DNA from: Echinometra lucunter | Taxonomy: Eukaryota; Echinodermata; Echinoidea; Camarodonta; Echinometridae | Assembly (NCBI GenBank): GCA_029962745.1 | Contig: CM057151.1 | Coordinates: 33,228,964-33,292,963, forward strand | Direction of reading: 5' to 3' | DNA: 64,000 nt | Shown: positions 45,550 through 56,123 of the stretch, one piece after another | How the letters are laid out: every line of letters begins with the position of its first letter | How positions within the stretch are numbered: position 1 is the first letter of the stretch | The notes under the pieces: generated by a model | Told to the model about the DNA's origin: nothing | The model's database searches: none | The model's input: the letters and a program-made list of their open reading frames with translations, nothing else | Position numbers and translations under genes: made by a program

Positions 45550-46627
45550 CAGCGTCGGAAATACAGGAGAGCGACGGGCAATTTCACCCTCATGACAGCC
45601 CAAATCGCCCCTAAATTTCTCAAAATCTAATGCTTTGGGGCGACTATTTATGTCAGAGTCGCCCCAGTATATATGTCCCTTTTGAAAGTCTTAACAGTTT
45701 TTTCTGAGCGAGTAAACCTTTATGATTTCATGAAAGTATAATACCTTCACAAGCATCGTGGTTTTGTGTCCGATTGATACGAATCGAGGAGTGTCTGTCG
45801 CTACGAATGCTACCTTACCTCGCGATATCACAAGTCTAGCCTGTGCATATTACGCAATACATGCATAGAGCTCATGCGCAGTGCACTGTCAACATCTACT
45901 ACCACACAGTTTCCATTCGGCTCCCGCAAAATATCATCCTAGAATCCCACCAATATGCCATCCAGCTGTTTTTTCAGCGATGATATCTAGTGAAGAGATA
46001 GTGTCAGATGCCTCTGTATATTTGGTTCAAGAAATTTATCACCTCAAAATGAGTCTGATATCACATAAACGGCTAAATTTCTGAGTTCAGTCCCACACAT
46101 AGTCTTTTGAGTCGGTTGTGAGATGATCGAAATTCAACAAGTAATATTGCCCCAAAAGTATCTGAAAAGGTATTTATATGTTTAGAACTTACTTTAAATG
46201 TGATATTTGGCTGTCTCTTTTAGCTTCTGTGGAATGAAGGTGTATTCTAGAATATGAAAACTAGTTGTTTTTTCACAAAAGACTGCCTTGCAATGAGGGC
46301 TTTCTGACTCCCTGCTGTGAGTGTACATGTCTGTGACTGCAGATATTTCTAGTGTGGCTGAGCGTGTGATCCTAACATTCAATGATCACTTTGAGTTACT
46401 TTGAAAATTTGATAGTACAAATCCCCAATCTAATACAGTTTACATTTATAAATTTTCTGTGCTTTTATGCATTATAGTGATTCTAATGATGCCAACGGAT
46501 ACTTTAAAAAGTTACAGATGTGCGACAAAAAGTAGCCCCTTAAAGAAAAGTAGCCCCAAGATATTCAGCGGTAGCCCCAATGTAAAAAAAAAATAGCCCC
46601 TAAAAAAAAAAAATTATTCCTATGCTG
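45550..46627. mobile_element. 1078-bp hAT-like element, 8-bp TSD GGGTAGGC
   Basis: The left terminus CAGCGTCGGAAATA and the right terminus in reverse complement CAGCATAGGAATAA are flanked by an exact 8-bp GGGTAGGC on both sides (45542-45549, 46628-46635). Subterminal GCCCCTAAA / TTTAGGGGC words occur at both ends. No transposase. Confidence 0.9.
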
Positions 46628-46682
46628 GGGTAGGCCCTCAAACACTATTTGTCATATTTCTTTGCTTTCATCTGGTCGGGTC

Positions 46683-47012
46683 ATCCCACGAGCTTGACAC
46701 CCACGAATCACAAAAGCCATGAGCTAGACATTGTAAAAAGGTCCACGAGTCATACAGCCCATGAGTTAGACACTACGTGAACAAGGCCCACAAGCTCGAC
46801 ACTAAGTAAAATAAGCCCACGAGCTCGACACTACTACAATTAGGCCCATGTAGTGTCATGCTTGTGGGACTTATTTGCCTAGTGTCGAGCACGTGGGCGT
46901 TGTTCACTCAGTGTCCAGCTCATGGGCCATATGACTCGCAAGTTGTATGGCTCACTGGCTGTATGACTCATGAGCTGTATGACTCGTGGGCCGTAGGACT
47001 TGTGGGTGTCAG
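46683..47012. mobile_element. unsplit palindromic CACGAGCTAGACAC element
   Basis: An imperfect ~330-bp palindrome centred near 46850. The left half is CCACGAGCTTGACACCCACGA-type words; the right half gives GTGTCGAGCACGTGGGC and ATGACTCGTGGGCC. Same word set as 37490-38820. Confidence 0.85.
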
Positions 47013-49202
47013 TAGCAAGATACTTGCAAACTAAGATGTTGAGATTTTTTTTTCCTCAAGTTAAATATTGAACAATTTACGAGAGGAAAAAAATTATTTC
47101 TGGTCTCAGGTCAATGATATGAAAATCTCAACAACCTCAGCATGCATCACAGAATGTCTGCGTACATGTGAAACCAATGAGAGTTCTATTCACCCAACAA
47201 GCATAATGGAGCACTGTGATCGTGGTGCGGGGAGTGGTCAGTGTGCAAAGGGCCCTGGAGTATAGGGCAGAGTGTAGCCGCTATATTGTGTTCCTTTCAG
47301 ATATTTAGACTAAAATTATCGAGAATAATGAATGGAATATCACATGATCAGATCTCAAAGACATGTAAGGTGGTCAAAATGAGATTTACATGTATTTCAT
47401 CAGATTCATGCCAATTTTATTTTTGCTACAACTGTAAATAAGCTAAATAAACATTTATGACTGATGCAAATCAATTGCAACTCTGTTCTAAAGAGACATT
47501 AAGTACCTTTGCAAATTACTAGAAGACTTGCCATCAGTCCAGATCAATCACAACTCCTTATAATACAGGGACATTTTCTCTTTCCCCGTGTTCAGACTAG
47601 GTCCTGTTTAACAGGGGCAGTTTGGAGAGGTCTTCCACTTTTTATTACTGACCGTCCACACTACACTCAAATGCCCCTGCTTTTCGGGGACAATCATAGC
47701 TGAAGTGGCTTCGGCTGTGCGTTACATCACAATACCACATTTCATGAATGCCTACATTTGATGTTACAGGGCCACTGCAACCCAAATTCAAGTTGCTTCC
47801 TACTGATGTGCAGGGCCGAATACAACTTATATTTTCTTTCTCAAACATTTAGAAATGTTTCATAGAATTTATGCATTCATGCAGTGACATCATCTGTCAA
47901 TCATCAGTCAGCTTAATAGGCATTGGGCCGAGCACTTTTTTCGTTCAAGTTCGTGGCAAGGATTCTGGTACAAGACTTAGATAATATCAATAAAAAGATA
48001 AAAATACACATATCAGGAAACTAGTTGTTCTCAAAGCTAAATCGTGCAAGTTAGTATAAAACAGAATTTTAAATTGATAATTTCCCGAAGAGCTCTGTGC
48101 ATGAACGAGACAGGTACCGTCCGTACTGAACTCACTGAACTAGAGTGACTGAACTGCACACTTTTCACCATGTGAAGACCTGGCGATGACCATCAATGCA
48201 GTGCATTTTCTGTCACTAAGTACTAAGATCGCACAAAACATCCTCACATTTGTTATTGTAGATTTTTTTGCAAATATGCACTGCAAACAGTCATGAAAAT
48301 CTAGTCATGATGAAAATATTTCGGAAAACAGATGGTCAGAGTCGTCATCAAACAGGTGAAAAATAGTGTGTTGCCAATATAAAATCTTCGAATCGTATGC
48401 AACACATATATATGTACATGTATGATCCCATGAAATAACTAAATTCAGCTGGGAGGTAGGAAAATATTATATCATCTTAACCCATTCGTGACAGGAATTA
48501 TTTAAAGCCTAATTTGATCAGCTTTTATTCTTCAAATTGGCAATACCAACATTTTCATTTTATTGCTACATTTTTCTTATAAAACGTCATGTATCTGAAA
48601 TGAATATAAATTGACGTAAAATTATGATGAGAAGTCAAAAAGTTGCCAATTTGCAGGGGAAAACGGTGATTTTAAACTTTCTATCACACTGCCAATTTAA
48701 GGATTTTAATGCTTATTTTCCTTTAAAAAAATTTCAGCATCAAACAACCAATATTGACGCAACCAAAATGGGCACAGTTTGTGTAAATTTTTTTGCTCTT
48801 TCTGCTCATGTATTTGGTATGATTTTTAGGGCTTTGCATCAAAAGATATTAGGCCAAACCACAAAATGTGGACCTCTGTCACGAATGGGTTAATGAAATC
48901 AATAAAGCAATGCCATTATCTAGTTGACTGGTCATTTAACCAACAGGTGAGTGTCGATGCATGTGTAATCTCCTGTCCCATATAATGTATGTTTCAACGT
49001 CGTCTGTGCTGCCCTATTGAATAGCATTCGTTAATTTTTTTATTCCTCCCATTAAAAGGGCGGAGCCATCATGAGATCTTTCATGCACTTTTTTCAACTC
49101 TCTTCCTTTTGATATGTATTTACAACAATAACAACAACAAAACAAATCTATGTAAAAGAAAAATAATGACGAGATTTAATTCGAGATTCGATCAGACGAA
49201 TT
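47013..49202. other. unassigned gene-free stretch
   Basis: AT-rich. An inverted word pair ACCCATTCGTGACAGGAATT (48480) and CTGTCACGAATGGGTTAA (48876-48893) brackets about 410 bp and may mark a small TIR element. No gene. Confidence 0.4.
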
Positions 49203-49810
49203 AGGTGGTCTGTCGTCTTTTTGATATGGATATGATATCTATGATTATGAAAGCATGACAGTTGGCCTTTTATTCATCATTTTCATCATCAGGGTTTGTA
49301 TCACCGTCAAAATTACTATCTCATTATCATGGTCATCAAGAGGATTATAGTCATTCCCAATTAAAATCCCCATTCAGAGAAAATTTACGAAGAGGAAGCA
49401 GCCCTGATAAAAAACGTTTTGTGAACGTTTATTAAAAACAAGGCGTTTGCGATGTTGTGTCTCGCCCACTTGTGAAAATAACTAGAAATATCGCGATCTG
49501 TGATGGCACACAACAGAACTGTATCGAAAGCTCATTGTGAAATAACTGGGATGGAATAACATTTGATAAAATATGAGAAGGGTTTTTTATGAAATGGTAC
49601 TGCATTTTCACGTGCATGTACTTTCCCTGCTTCTACTCTCATCCCTCTGCTATGAGTAACATTGTATGATTGATATTTTACATCTGTGTACAAGTTCAGA
49701 AGCGTCACCTATGATTATCAGTGGAGCAATCAGATTCAACACTGGACAAGAAATGACAGAGGAAAAGCAAATTCAAGAATTTGAAAACATCTGTAACATA
49801 TGACCTCCAA

Positions 49811-51186
49811 TGACCTTTCACCTTATCATGTGAAGTCCAACAGAATGATAACATGCACTTCCCCTTAGTGATCTGCAACCCAAGTTTGACTGAAAAGTGT
49901 GACACGGTTGCAAAGTTTTGTGTCATAAGAGAGTCTTGCACGTAAACTTTAACCGTTCAACGTTTGACCTGTAATGACCTTTGACCTGACCATATGACCT
50001 CTGACTGGACCATAACATGCAGGTCCCCTTAGTGCATCTACAACCCAAGTTTGATAGATAAGTGTCACACGGTTGCAGAGTTTTGTGTCATAAGAGAGTC
50101 TTGCACGTAAACTTTAATGTTTGACCTGAAATGACCTTTGACCTTACCATGTGACCTATGACTGGACCATAACATGCAGGTCCCCTTAGTGCATCGACAA
50201 CCCAAGTTTGATAGATAAGTGTCACACGGTTGCAGAGTTTTGAGTCATAAGAGAGTCTTGCACGTAAACTTCAACGTTTGACCTGAAATGACCTTTGACC
50301 TTACCATGTGACCTCTGACTGGACCATAACATGCAGGTCCCCTCAGTGCATCTACAACCCAAGTTTGGTTGAAAAGTGAGTCACGGTTGCAAAGTTATGT
50401 GTGATAAGAGAGTCTTGCACGTCAACTTTAACATTTGACCTGAAATGACCTTTGACCTTACCATGTGACCTCTGACTGGATAATAAGATGCAGGTCCCCT
50501 TAGTGCATCTACAACCCAAGTTTGATTGAACAGTGTCACACAGTTGCAGAGTTTTGTGTCATAAGAGAGTCTTGCACGTAAATTTTAACGTTTGACCTAA
50601 AATGACCTTTGACCTTACCATGTGACCTCTGACTAGAGCATAACATGCAGGTCCGCTAAGGGCATCTACAACCCAAGTTTGGTTGAAAAGTGAGTCACGG
50701 TTGCAGAGTTTTGTGTCATAAGAGAGTCTTGCACGTAAACTTTAACGTTTGACCTGAAATGACCTTTGACCTTACCATGTGACCTCTGACTAGAGCATAA
50801 CATGCAGGTCCGCTAAGGGCATCTACAACCCAAGTTTGGTTGAAAAGTGAGTCACGGTTGCAGAGTTTTGTGTCATAAGAGAGTCTTGCACGTAAACTTT
50901 AATGTTTGACCTGAAATGACCTTTGACCTTACCATGTGACCTCTGACTAGAGCATAACATGCAGGTCCGCTTAGGGCATCTACAACCCAAGTTTGGTTGA
51001 AAAGTGAGTCACGGTTGCAGAGTTTTGTGTCATAAGAGAGTCTTGCACGTAAACTTTAACGTTTGACCTGAAATGACCTTTGACCTTACCATGTGACCTC
51101 TGACTGGATCATAACATGCAGGTCCCCTTAGTGCATCTACAACCCAAGTTTGGTTGAAAAGTGAGTCACGGTTGCCAAGTTATCTT
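49811..51186 (+). repeat. 157-bp tandem array, one DR1 motif per unit
   Basis: TGACCTTTGACCT (reverse complement AGGTCAAAGGTCA) occurs at 49975, 50132, 50289, 50446, 50603, 50760, 50917 and 51074, every interval exactly 157 bp. A degenerate ninth copy (TGACCTTTCACCT) is at 49811, 164 bp upstream of the first perfect one. Units differ by scattered substitutions but no net indels. Each unit also carries additional TGACCT half-sites. Confidence 0.97.
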
Positions 51187-51199
51187 TCATAACGTTTGT

Positions 51200-51310
51200 G
51201 ACGGACGGACGGACGGACGGACGGACGGACGACGGACGGACGACGGACGGACGACGGACGGACGACGGACGGACGACGGACGGACGACGGACGGACGACG
51301 GACGGACGAC
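51200..51310. repeat. (GACG)n passing into an 11-bp higher-order repeat
   Basis: GACG tetramers for about 30 bp, then GACGGACGGAC repeated about seven times. Follows the DR1 array directly. Confidence 0.97.
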
Positions 51311-51354
51311 ATTTGGATCCCTTAGTCTCGCCTTCACCTCCGGTGGGCGAGACA

Positions 51355-51680
51355 ATGAAGACGTAGCAGACCTAATAAAAACGTTTTGTAAACATTTTGT
51401 GAACGTTTTGAAAATATTTTATGAACGTTTATTCAAGGCGAAGACGTAGCGAACCTAATAAAAAACGTTTTGTAAACATTTTGGAAACGTTCTGATAACG
51501 TTTTGTGAACGTTTATTAAAGACAAAGACGCAGCAGACCTAATAAAAAAGTTTTATGAACGTTTATTAAAGTCGAAGACGAAACGGATCTAATAAAAATG
51601 TTTTGTAACAATTATTAAAGACGAAGATGTAGCAGACCTAATAAATGTGTTCCAAGAACGTTCTGAAACGTTTTGTGTTG
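51355..51680 (+). repeat. tandem AAGACGTAGCAGACC / AAACGTTTTGT repeats
   Basis: Variants of AAGACGTAGCAGACCTAATA occur near 51358, 51441, 51527, 51580 and 51622, separated by AACGTTTTGTGAACGTTTAT words. One unit is on the far side of the inner element, at about 49387-49444. Confidence 0.85.
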
Positions 51681-51993
51681 GGTAATCTATTTGCCGTCTA
51701 CTCACCAGTTTATCTAATGTTCGATGACCTGATGAACTCGAAAAGTATTCAGGTCTGAGAAGGAGACTAGCATCACAGACACAGGACGATTTGATTTTCA
51801 GTATTATGCAAAGTTAACCCTAAAGGTTCAATACACGGTCATGAATCATATTTGCAATAGGGTTGTACATAAACTAATGTACACTGCATTGCAATAGACA
51901 TAACAGGCAAAATAACGCAGTTATGGCATTGTTTGTAATTGTATGTGTAAACATAGTCGATGAAGATGGTAATACAAAAGGGTAAAAAAAATG

Positions 51994-52062
51994 TCACCGT
52001 CGCCAGGAGTCAAACCAGGGACCATGAGGATGTGAGACCAGTGCTTTACCGATGGACCAGAA
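51994..52062 (-). repeat. tRNA-like sequence (box A/B remnants)
   Basis: The minus strand reads GGTCCATCGGTAAAGCACTG GTCTCACATCC and then CCCTGGTTTGACTCC, resembling tRNA D-arm, CAC anticodon region and T-arm. The box B (GGTTTGACTCC) departs by one base from GGTTCGANNCC. Probably SINE-derived or a pseudo-tRNA. Confidence 0.6.
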
Positions 52063-53335
52063 TATAGTCCATAGAGATAACACGTAGATGGAAAATGGGA
52101 TTCCTAAATCATATCTTCCAGTTCAAATTTCGATATGTTCCTGACATCTGATTTAAAAAATAAAGGCACACTTTAGATAGAGAATTTTCTCAGCTACAAC
52201 ATACTTGAAGCTGGGCGAGAATCGAGCAGAAATAACGAAGCTGTTGCTCAAAAAAGACGAGAATGTAGAATCAAGAATTACAAAAAGGTCATGTCCCATA
52301 GACAATACACGCAAAATGTGAAAAAATGACATGCCTCCGTTTATCGTAAGATAAGACCATGATGCCTTTCTCAAAATGAAAAATAAAGGCAATTAATATA
52401 CAAGAGCATTGTCTCAGCTACAACATACTGAAATCCCGGCGAAAATCGACCAACAATAAGTGAGATAGCCTAGATTAAAGGTAAAAAATATGACGTCATA
52501 ATTGAAAAAATGAAATTCTTACTTTAAAGGTCTATATGATGACGTCATGGGCTAAAGGGCTAAAGGGCTAAATGAGACATGAAATCACATCTACACTTCA
52601 TGCCCTTTTAGAATATTTTAAAAAAATTGGGGGTCACCGTTCATTGTGAGGAGCTATAACGGATTTAAATTTTTTCATTTTTTGGCCCTTTTTGCAAAAT
52701 CCGCACGCGCGCACATTTTTGGTTTTACGTGCACGTATCGAAATTGAAAAGTCCAAATTTACTGAAAATGGTCTAGAATCGTTGGGAATAATATCAGGAA
52801 TCCAAATCAAGTGAAAAAAACAGTGTTTTTAGTTACTATATTGCTGACGCACGGAAAAACGGATGCGTATCCGTATGCGCGTGTGCGCGATTTTTCAAAA
52901 AATGCTTAAAATGGCCTAAAACATATGGAAAATGAATTTTAGACGATTTTGAGCATTTTTATTTTTTACGCGCGCACTGACGCGCGGTTATTAATCTGAA
53001 ATTGACCGGACAGAAATTGACCTTAGTCATGATGAATATGAAAGAGAAATGACTACCCCTTATGAAGATATGATCATGAGTTGATTTTCAAAAAATTTCA
53101 CAAAATGGCGCCTAGATGACTTCACGAAGACCTGAGGAACTTGAAAATGTTCCTGTCACGTCTCATGACAATGTTTTATAACTGTGCCAAAATTGAAAGA
53201 AATCGACTGATTCTATCTTGAGTTATCCTCTGCACAAAAAAGTGGGTAGAAAGAAAAATAAATAAATAAATAATACATAATAAAGAAAATTCTGACGAAA
53301 TCAAGAGGTGATCTGTCGATTACGACAGACCACCT

Positions 53336-54489
53336 AATTAAACCCAAATCTTTTACTACCTCTATGGAGCTCTGACAGGATGAATATGGGCATGGAGAGT
53401 TTGGAGAGGTTGCCCAATAAGTTGGGAGAGCCGCAGATCGAGCCAGTTAATATCGGGCACATGGGCTAGTCACATCCATCCCCAACCAATTTTCAGTCCC
53501 AATCCACCCCTTTGCTCTATCCTTCACTGCTTTCTTCTCTCACTCCAATTCTAACTTTTCTGCATATTGTCATCCACTCACTCATGTCCAGTTCCTCTCT
53601 TTCACATCTCTCCAATCCTTTGCTCCTCTTCTTGGCTTATTTTCTTATAATAAACATGCTACATACATTATAACAAAAATGTTGATAACGATAAATTGAC
53701 ATCTAAACTAGTGCTGTCGTCGAGAGGCCTTCAGAGTAGTTAAATCCAGATGAAGTTAAATAAGTGGGACACAATCAGAGTTCCAAAAAGGGAGAAAATC
53801 ATTCAAAAAATTCCATCAGTCAAACTAACTGAAAGGTAAATCAACGATATAAAAAAATAAGTGAAGATGAAGTCGTAAAAGAAAGACACTCATGCAAGGA
53901 TTCCAGCTGCTCCAGCAACAATTTACGAATGGTAGTGGCCAGCTCTAGTTGGCTCTAGCCGCCTAAAAGTCAGTCGAGATCTGATAAGAATGGAAAAGTA
54001 AAATTCGCATGAATCATCGATAACGTGATAGTTAGCGCGATCGCGATAAAATTGAGACTGCACTGTACTTTCACAGTTTCACGAGGAAACATTTTTAGTA
54101 GGAATGAAAATAATAGAATATGGATTATGGAAAAATATAAGCCTACTGAGTGAGGAATTATTTTCCTTGTTTGTGCCAAGTGGAAGCCAGGTGTAACTTT
54201 TTTAATTTGTATTTTTACAGCAGTTTTTGAGTAGTCTATCGTGTGGTTACCGGCTTTCAGTGAATACACACCGCAGTGACTGCACAGGCGCATTCCCTAC
54301 GGTTTCAATAGCCACACAATATTTTTGATTGACTGTACGACTCAAATTCCTCAAAATATTACCAACCATCACTCTGTCGACAATGTCGTTGTCGGCTAGA
54401 ATTTGATACGACATGTCGACAGATTTTTTTTCTCGATGACAGCAGTAATCTAAACATTGTTGTGGACATTAATTTACATTTGCACAAAA
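53336..54489. other. gene-free spacer upstream of LINE B
   Basis: Pyrimidine-rich around 53500-53640. A GTCGACA motif cluster lies at 54376-54421, like that at 14380-14456. No gene. Confidence 0.45.
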
Positions 54490-55022
54490 AAAAATTCAGA
54501 GGAGATAGCTCAACAGCTGAGGCAGGACAATCTCCGCATCACTGGAGTCAAGGAGGAGGAAGAGAAGGAGGAAGGTGAAGGGAAGAAGGAGGAGGATGAA
54601 ACCGATGACATGCTGTATGGAAAAGTCATAAAGTGGCGGAAAAGTCTGGCATCGCCCTGTCCAGGGAGGACATCTCAGCATGCTATCGTGTGGGGAAAAA
54701 ATCAGGGAAACCAAGGTAAATCATGGTACGCTTTGCCATGAGAAGAAAGCGAGATGGGGTGTTTTCCAGTAGATTTAATCTGAAAGGGGACAGCAACTTT
54801 GATGGGGTGTATATCAACGAGGACATCACTCCTATGAGGTTTGCTGTCCTGAAGGCAGTGAAAACAAGCCCCTTGGTGAAAAGGGTACCTACTCAAAATG
54901 GAAACATTGTGTGTAAAATGACTGATAACACCTTCAAAACAATTACCTCTCCTGATGATCTATTTGACATTGGACTAGAAACCGTCGACTACCAAACCTT
55001 CAAGCTCCATTACATGAACTAA
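54490..55022 (+). pseudogene. LINE B ORF1 (nucleic-acid-binding protein), 5'-truncated and frameshifted
   Basis: Starts in frame with SEEIAQQLRQDNLRITGVKE, a pattern common to LINE ORF1 proteins ahead of an acidic stretch (EEEEKEEGEGKKEEDE). After a frame change near 54722 it continues MVRFAMRRKRDGVFSSRFNL, VYINEDITPMRFAVL and NGNIVCKMTD, ending with SPDDLFDIGL. The VRF...KRDGVF and INED words are the RNA-binding core of such ORF1 proteins, which coat LINE RNA. The stop at 55022 is 50 bp ahead of ORF2. The N-terminal coiled coil is absent. Confidence 0.75.
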
Positions 55023-55071
55023 CTATTCTATGCTAACACTTGAGTAGAGAAAATATCTTACCATATTATAA

Positions 55072-56123
55072 ATGATTTCTGAAAATGATGATGATGTTAA
55101 TAACCTTCATGTAGAATCCTACAATCTAACCCCAGCTGAATTTTACAATATGTTTGTAGAGGAGTGTAAAAAATCATTTACTGTATGTCATGTTAACATA
55201 AGATCCCTTAACAAAAATATTGATCACCTCAGACTGCTTTATAAGCAGTGCCTTGAATCTAAAATTCAAGTAGTAGGAATTTCTGAAGTCTTTAGATGCT
55301 CTAGGTATGAATGGGTATGATTTAGAAGTGAGTTGCCGTGACTCCAATGTTAGAGGTGGTGGTGTTGGAGCTTACATTCATTCATCAGTAAATTATAAGA
55401 CTTTACATGGCAGTGTTGTAAATGCAGAATCTATATGGCTGGAAATATCTCTTAATAGACAGAGTACAGTTATTGGTATCGTATATCGAATACCAAATAC
55501 AGATGTATCTGAATTTCAGGAAAGCTTGATCCACACTTTAGAACAATTCAAAATGGACAAGAAAGCATGCATCCTTATGGGGGACTTTAATATTGATATT
55601 CATAATTCCTGTAATGCTACAAACTTGTTTGTAACCTCTCTTCATGTATGGGATTACAACAAATGATAGAAGGTTTTACTATAATTACAAGCCACTCAGC
55701 CTCACTGATTGATATTTATACAAATATTACTACAAATTCTATGAAAGTGGGAACTATTATGACTGATATATCAGATCACTTTCCAACATTTGCCATCTTC
55801 ATGAACAGCTCAAGTGATCCCTAACTACAAGATAAAGTAAAATACAGAAGTTACAAGCGTTTCAACAAAGAAAATTTTTGTGAAAGTCTCCTAACAGTCG
55901 CATGGGATAGAGTATTTAAATGTTGGGATGTCGATATGGCTTATGACGAATTTGTACAAATGTTTCAAGATGAATGTGACAAACATGCCCCCTTTATTGA
56001 AGTACATAGCAACAGGAGAAAGAACAAAAAACCTTGGATAACTAAAGCCATACACAAGTCCATAAGGAACAAGCATAAGTTATTTTGTAAAGTGATAGAA
56101 TCTAACCATGATGAAGTACATGT
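55072..56123 (+). pseudogene. LINE B ORF2, AP endonuclease and linker
   Basis: Begins MISENDDDV; the endonuclease starts TVCHVNIRSLNKNIDHLRLL, with VVGISEV (normally E in the active site) and, after a frame change near 55305, GGGVGAYI and ILMGDFNIDIH (catalytic GDFN). TDISDHFPTFAIF carries the SDH motif. The enzyme nicks target DNA to prime reverse transcription. A frame change near 55660 and an in-frame TAA near 55823 disable it. The linker ends ...KVIESNHDEVHV at 56123, exactly where the foreign element starts. Confidence 0.85.

Larger units (their letters stand above)
49458..51354. mobile_element. 1897-bp TIR unit TGTCTCGCCCAC containing the DR1 array
   Basis: A perfect 12-bp TIR TGTCTCGCCCAC lies at each end. 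The surrounding repeat (AAGACGTAGCAGACCTAATA) is interrupted here and continues on the other side, supporting insertion. TSD not resolved. Confidence 0.7.
49203..53335. mobile_element. 4133-bp TIR element, TSD AATT, with nested array
   Basis: Termini AGGTGGTCTGTCGT and its reverse complement are flanked by AATT on both sides (49199-49202, 53336-53339). AATT is its own reverse complement, so the true edge could be up to 4 bp further out. It contains a second TIR unit (49458-51354), tandem AAACGTTTTGT repeats and a tRNA-like block. No transposase was seen. Confidence 0.75.

Noticed and set aside
51137..51449. Arg/Pro/Ser- and Asp/Gly-rich open frames
   Set aside because: Translation of the (GACG)n tract on both strands.
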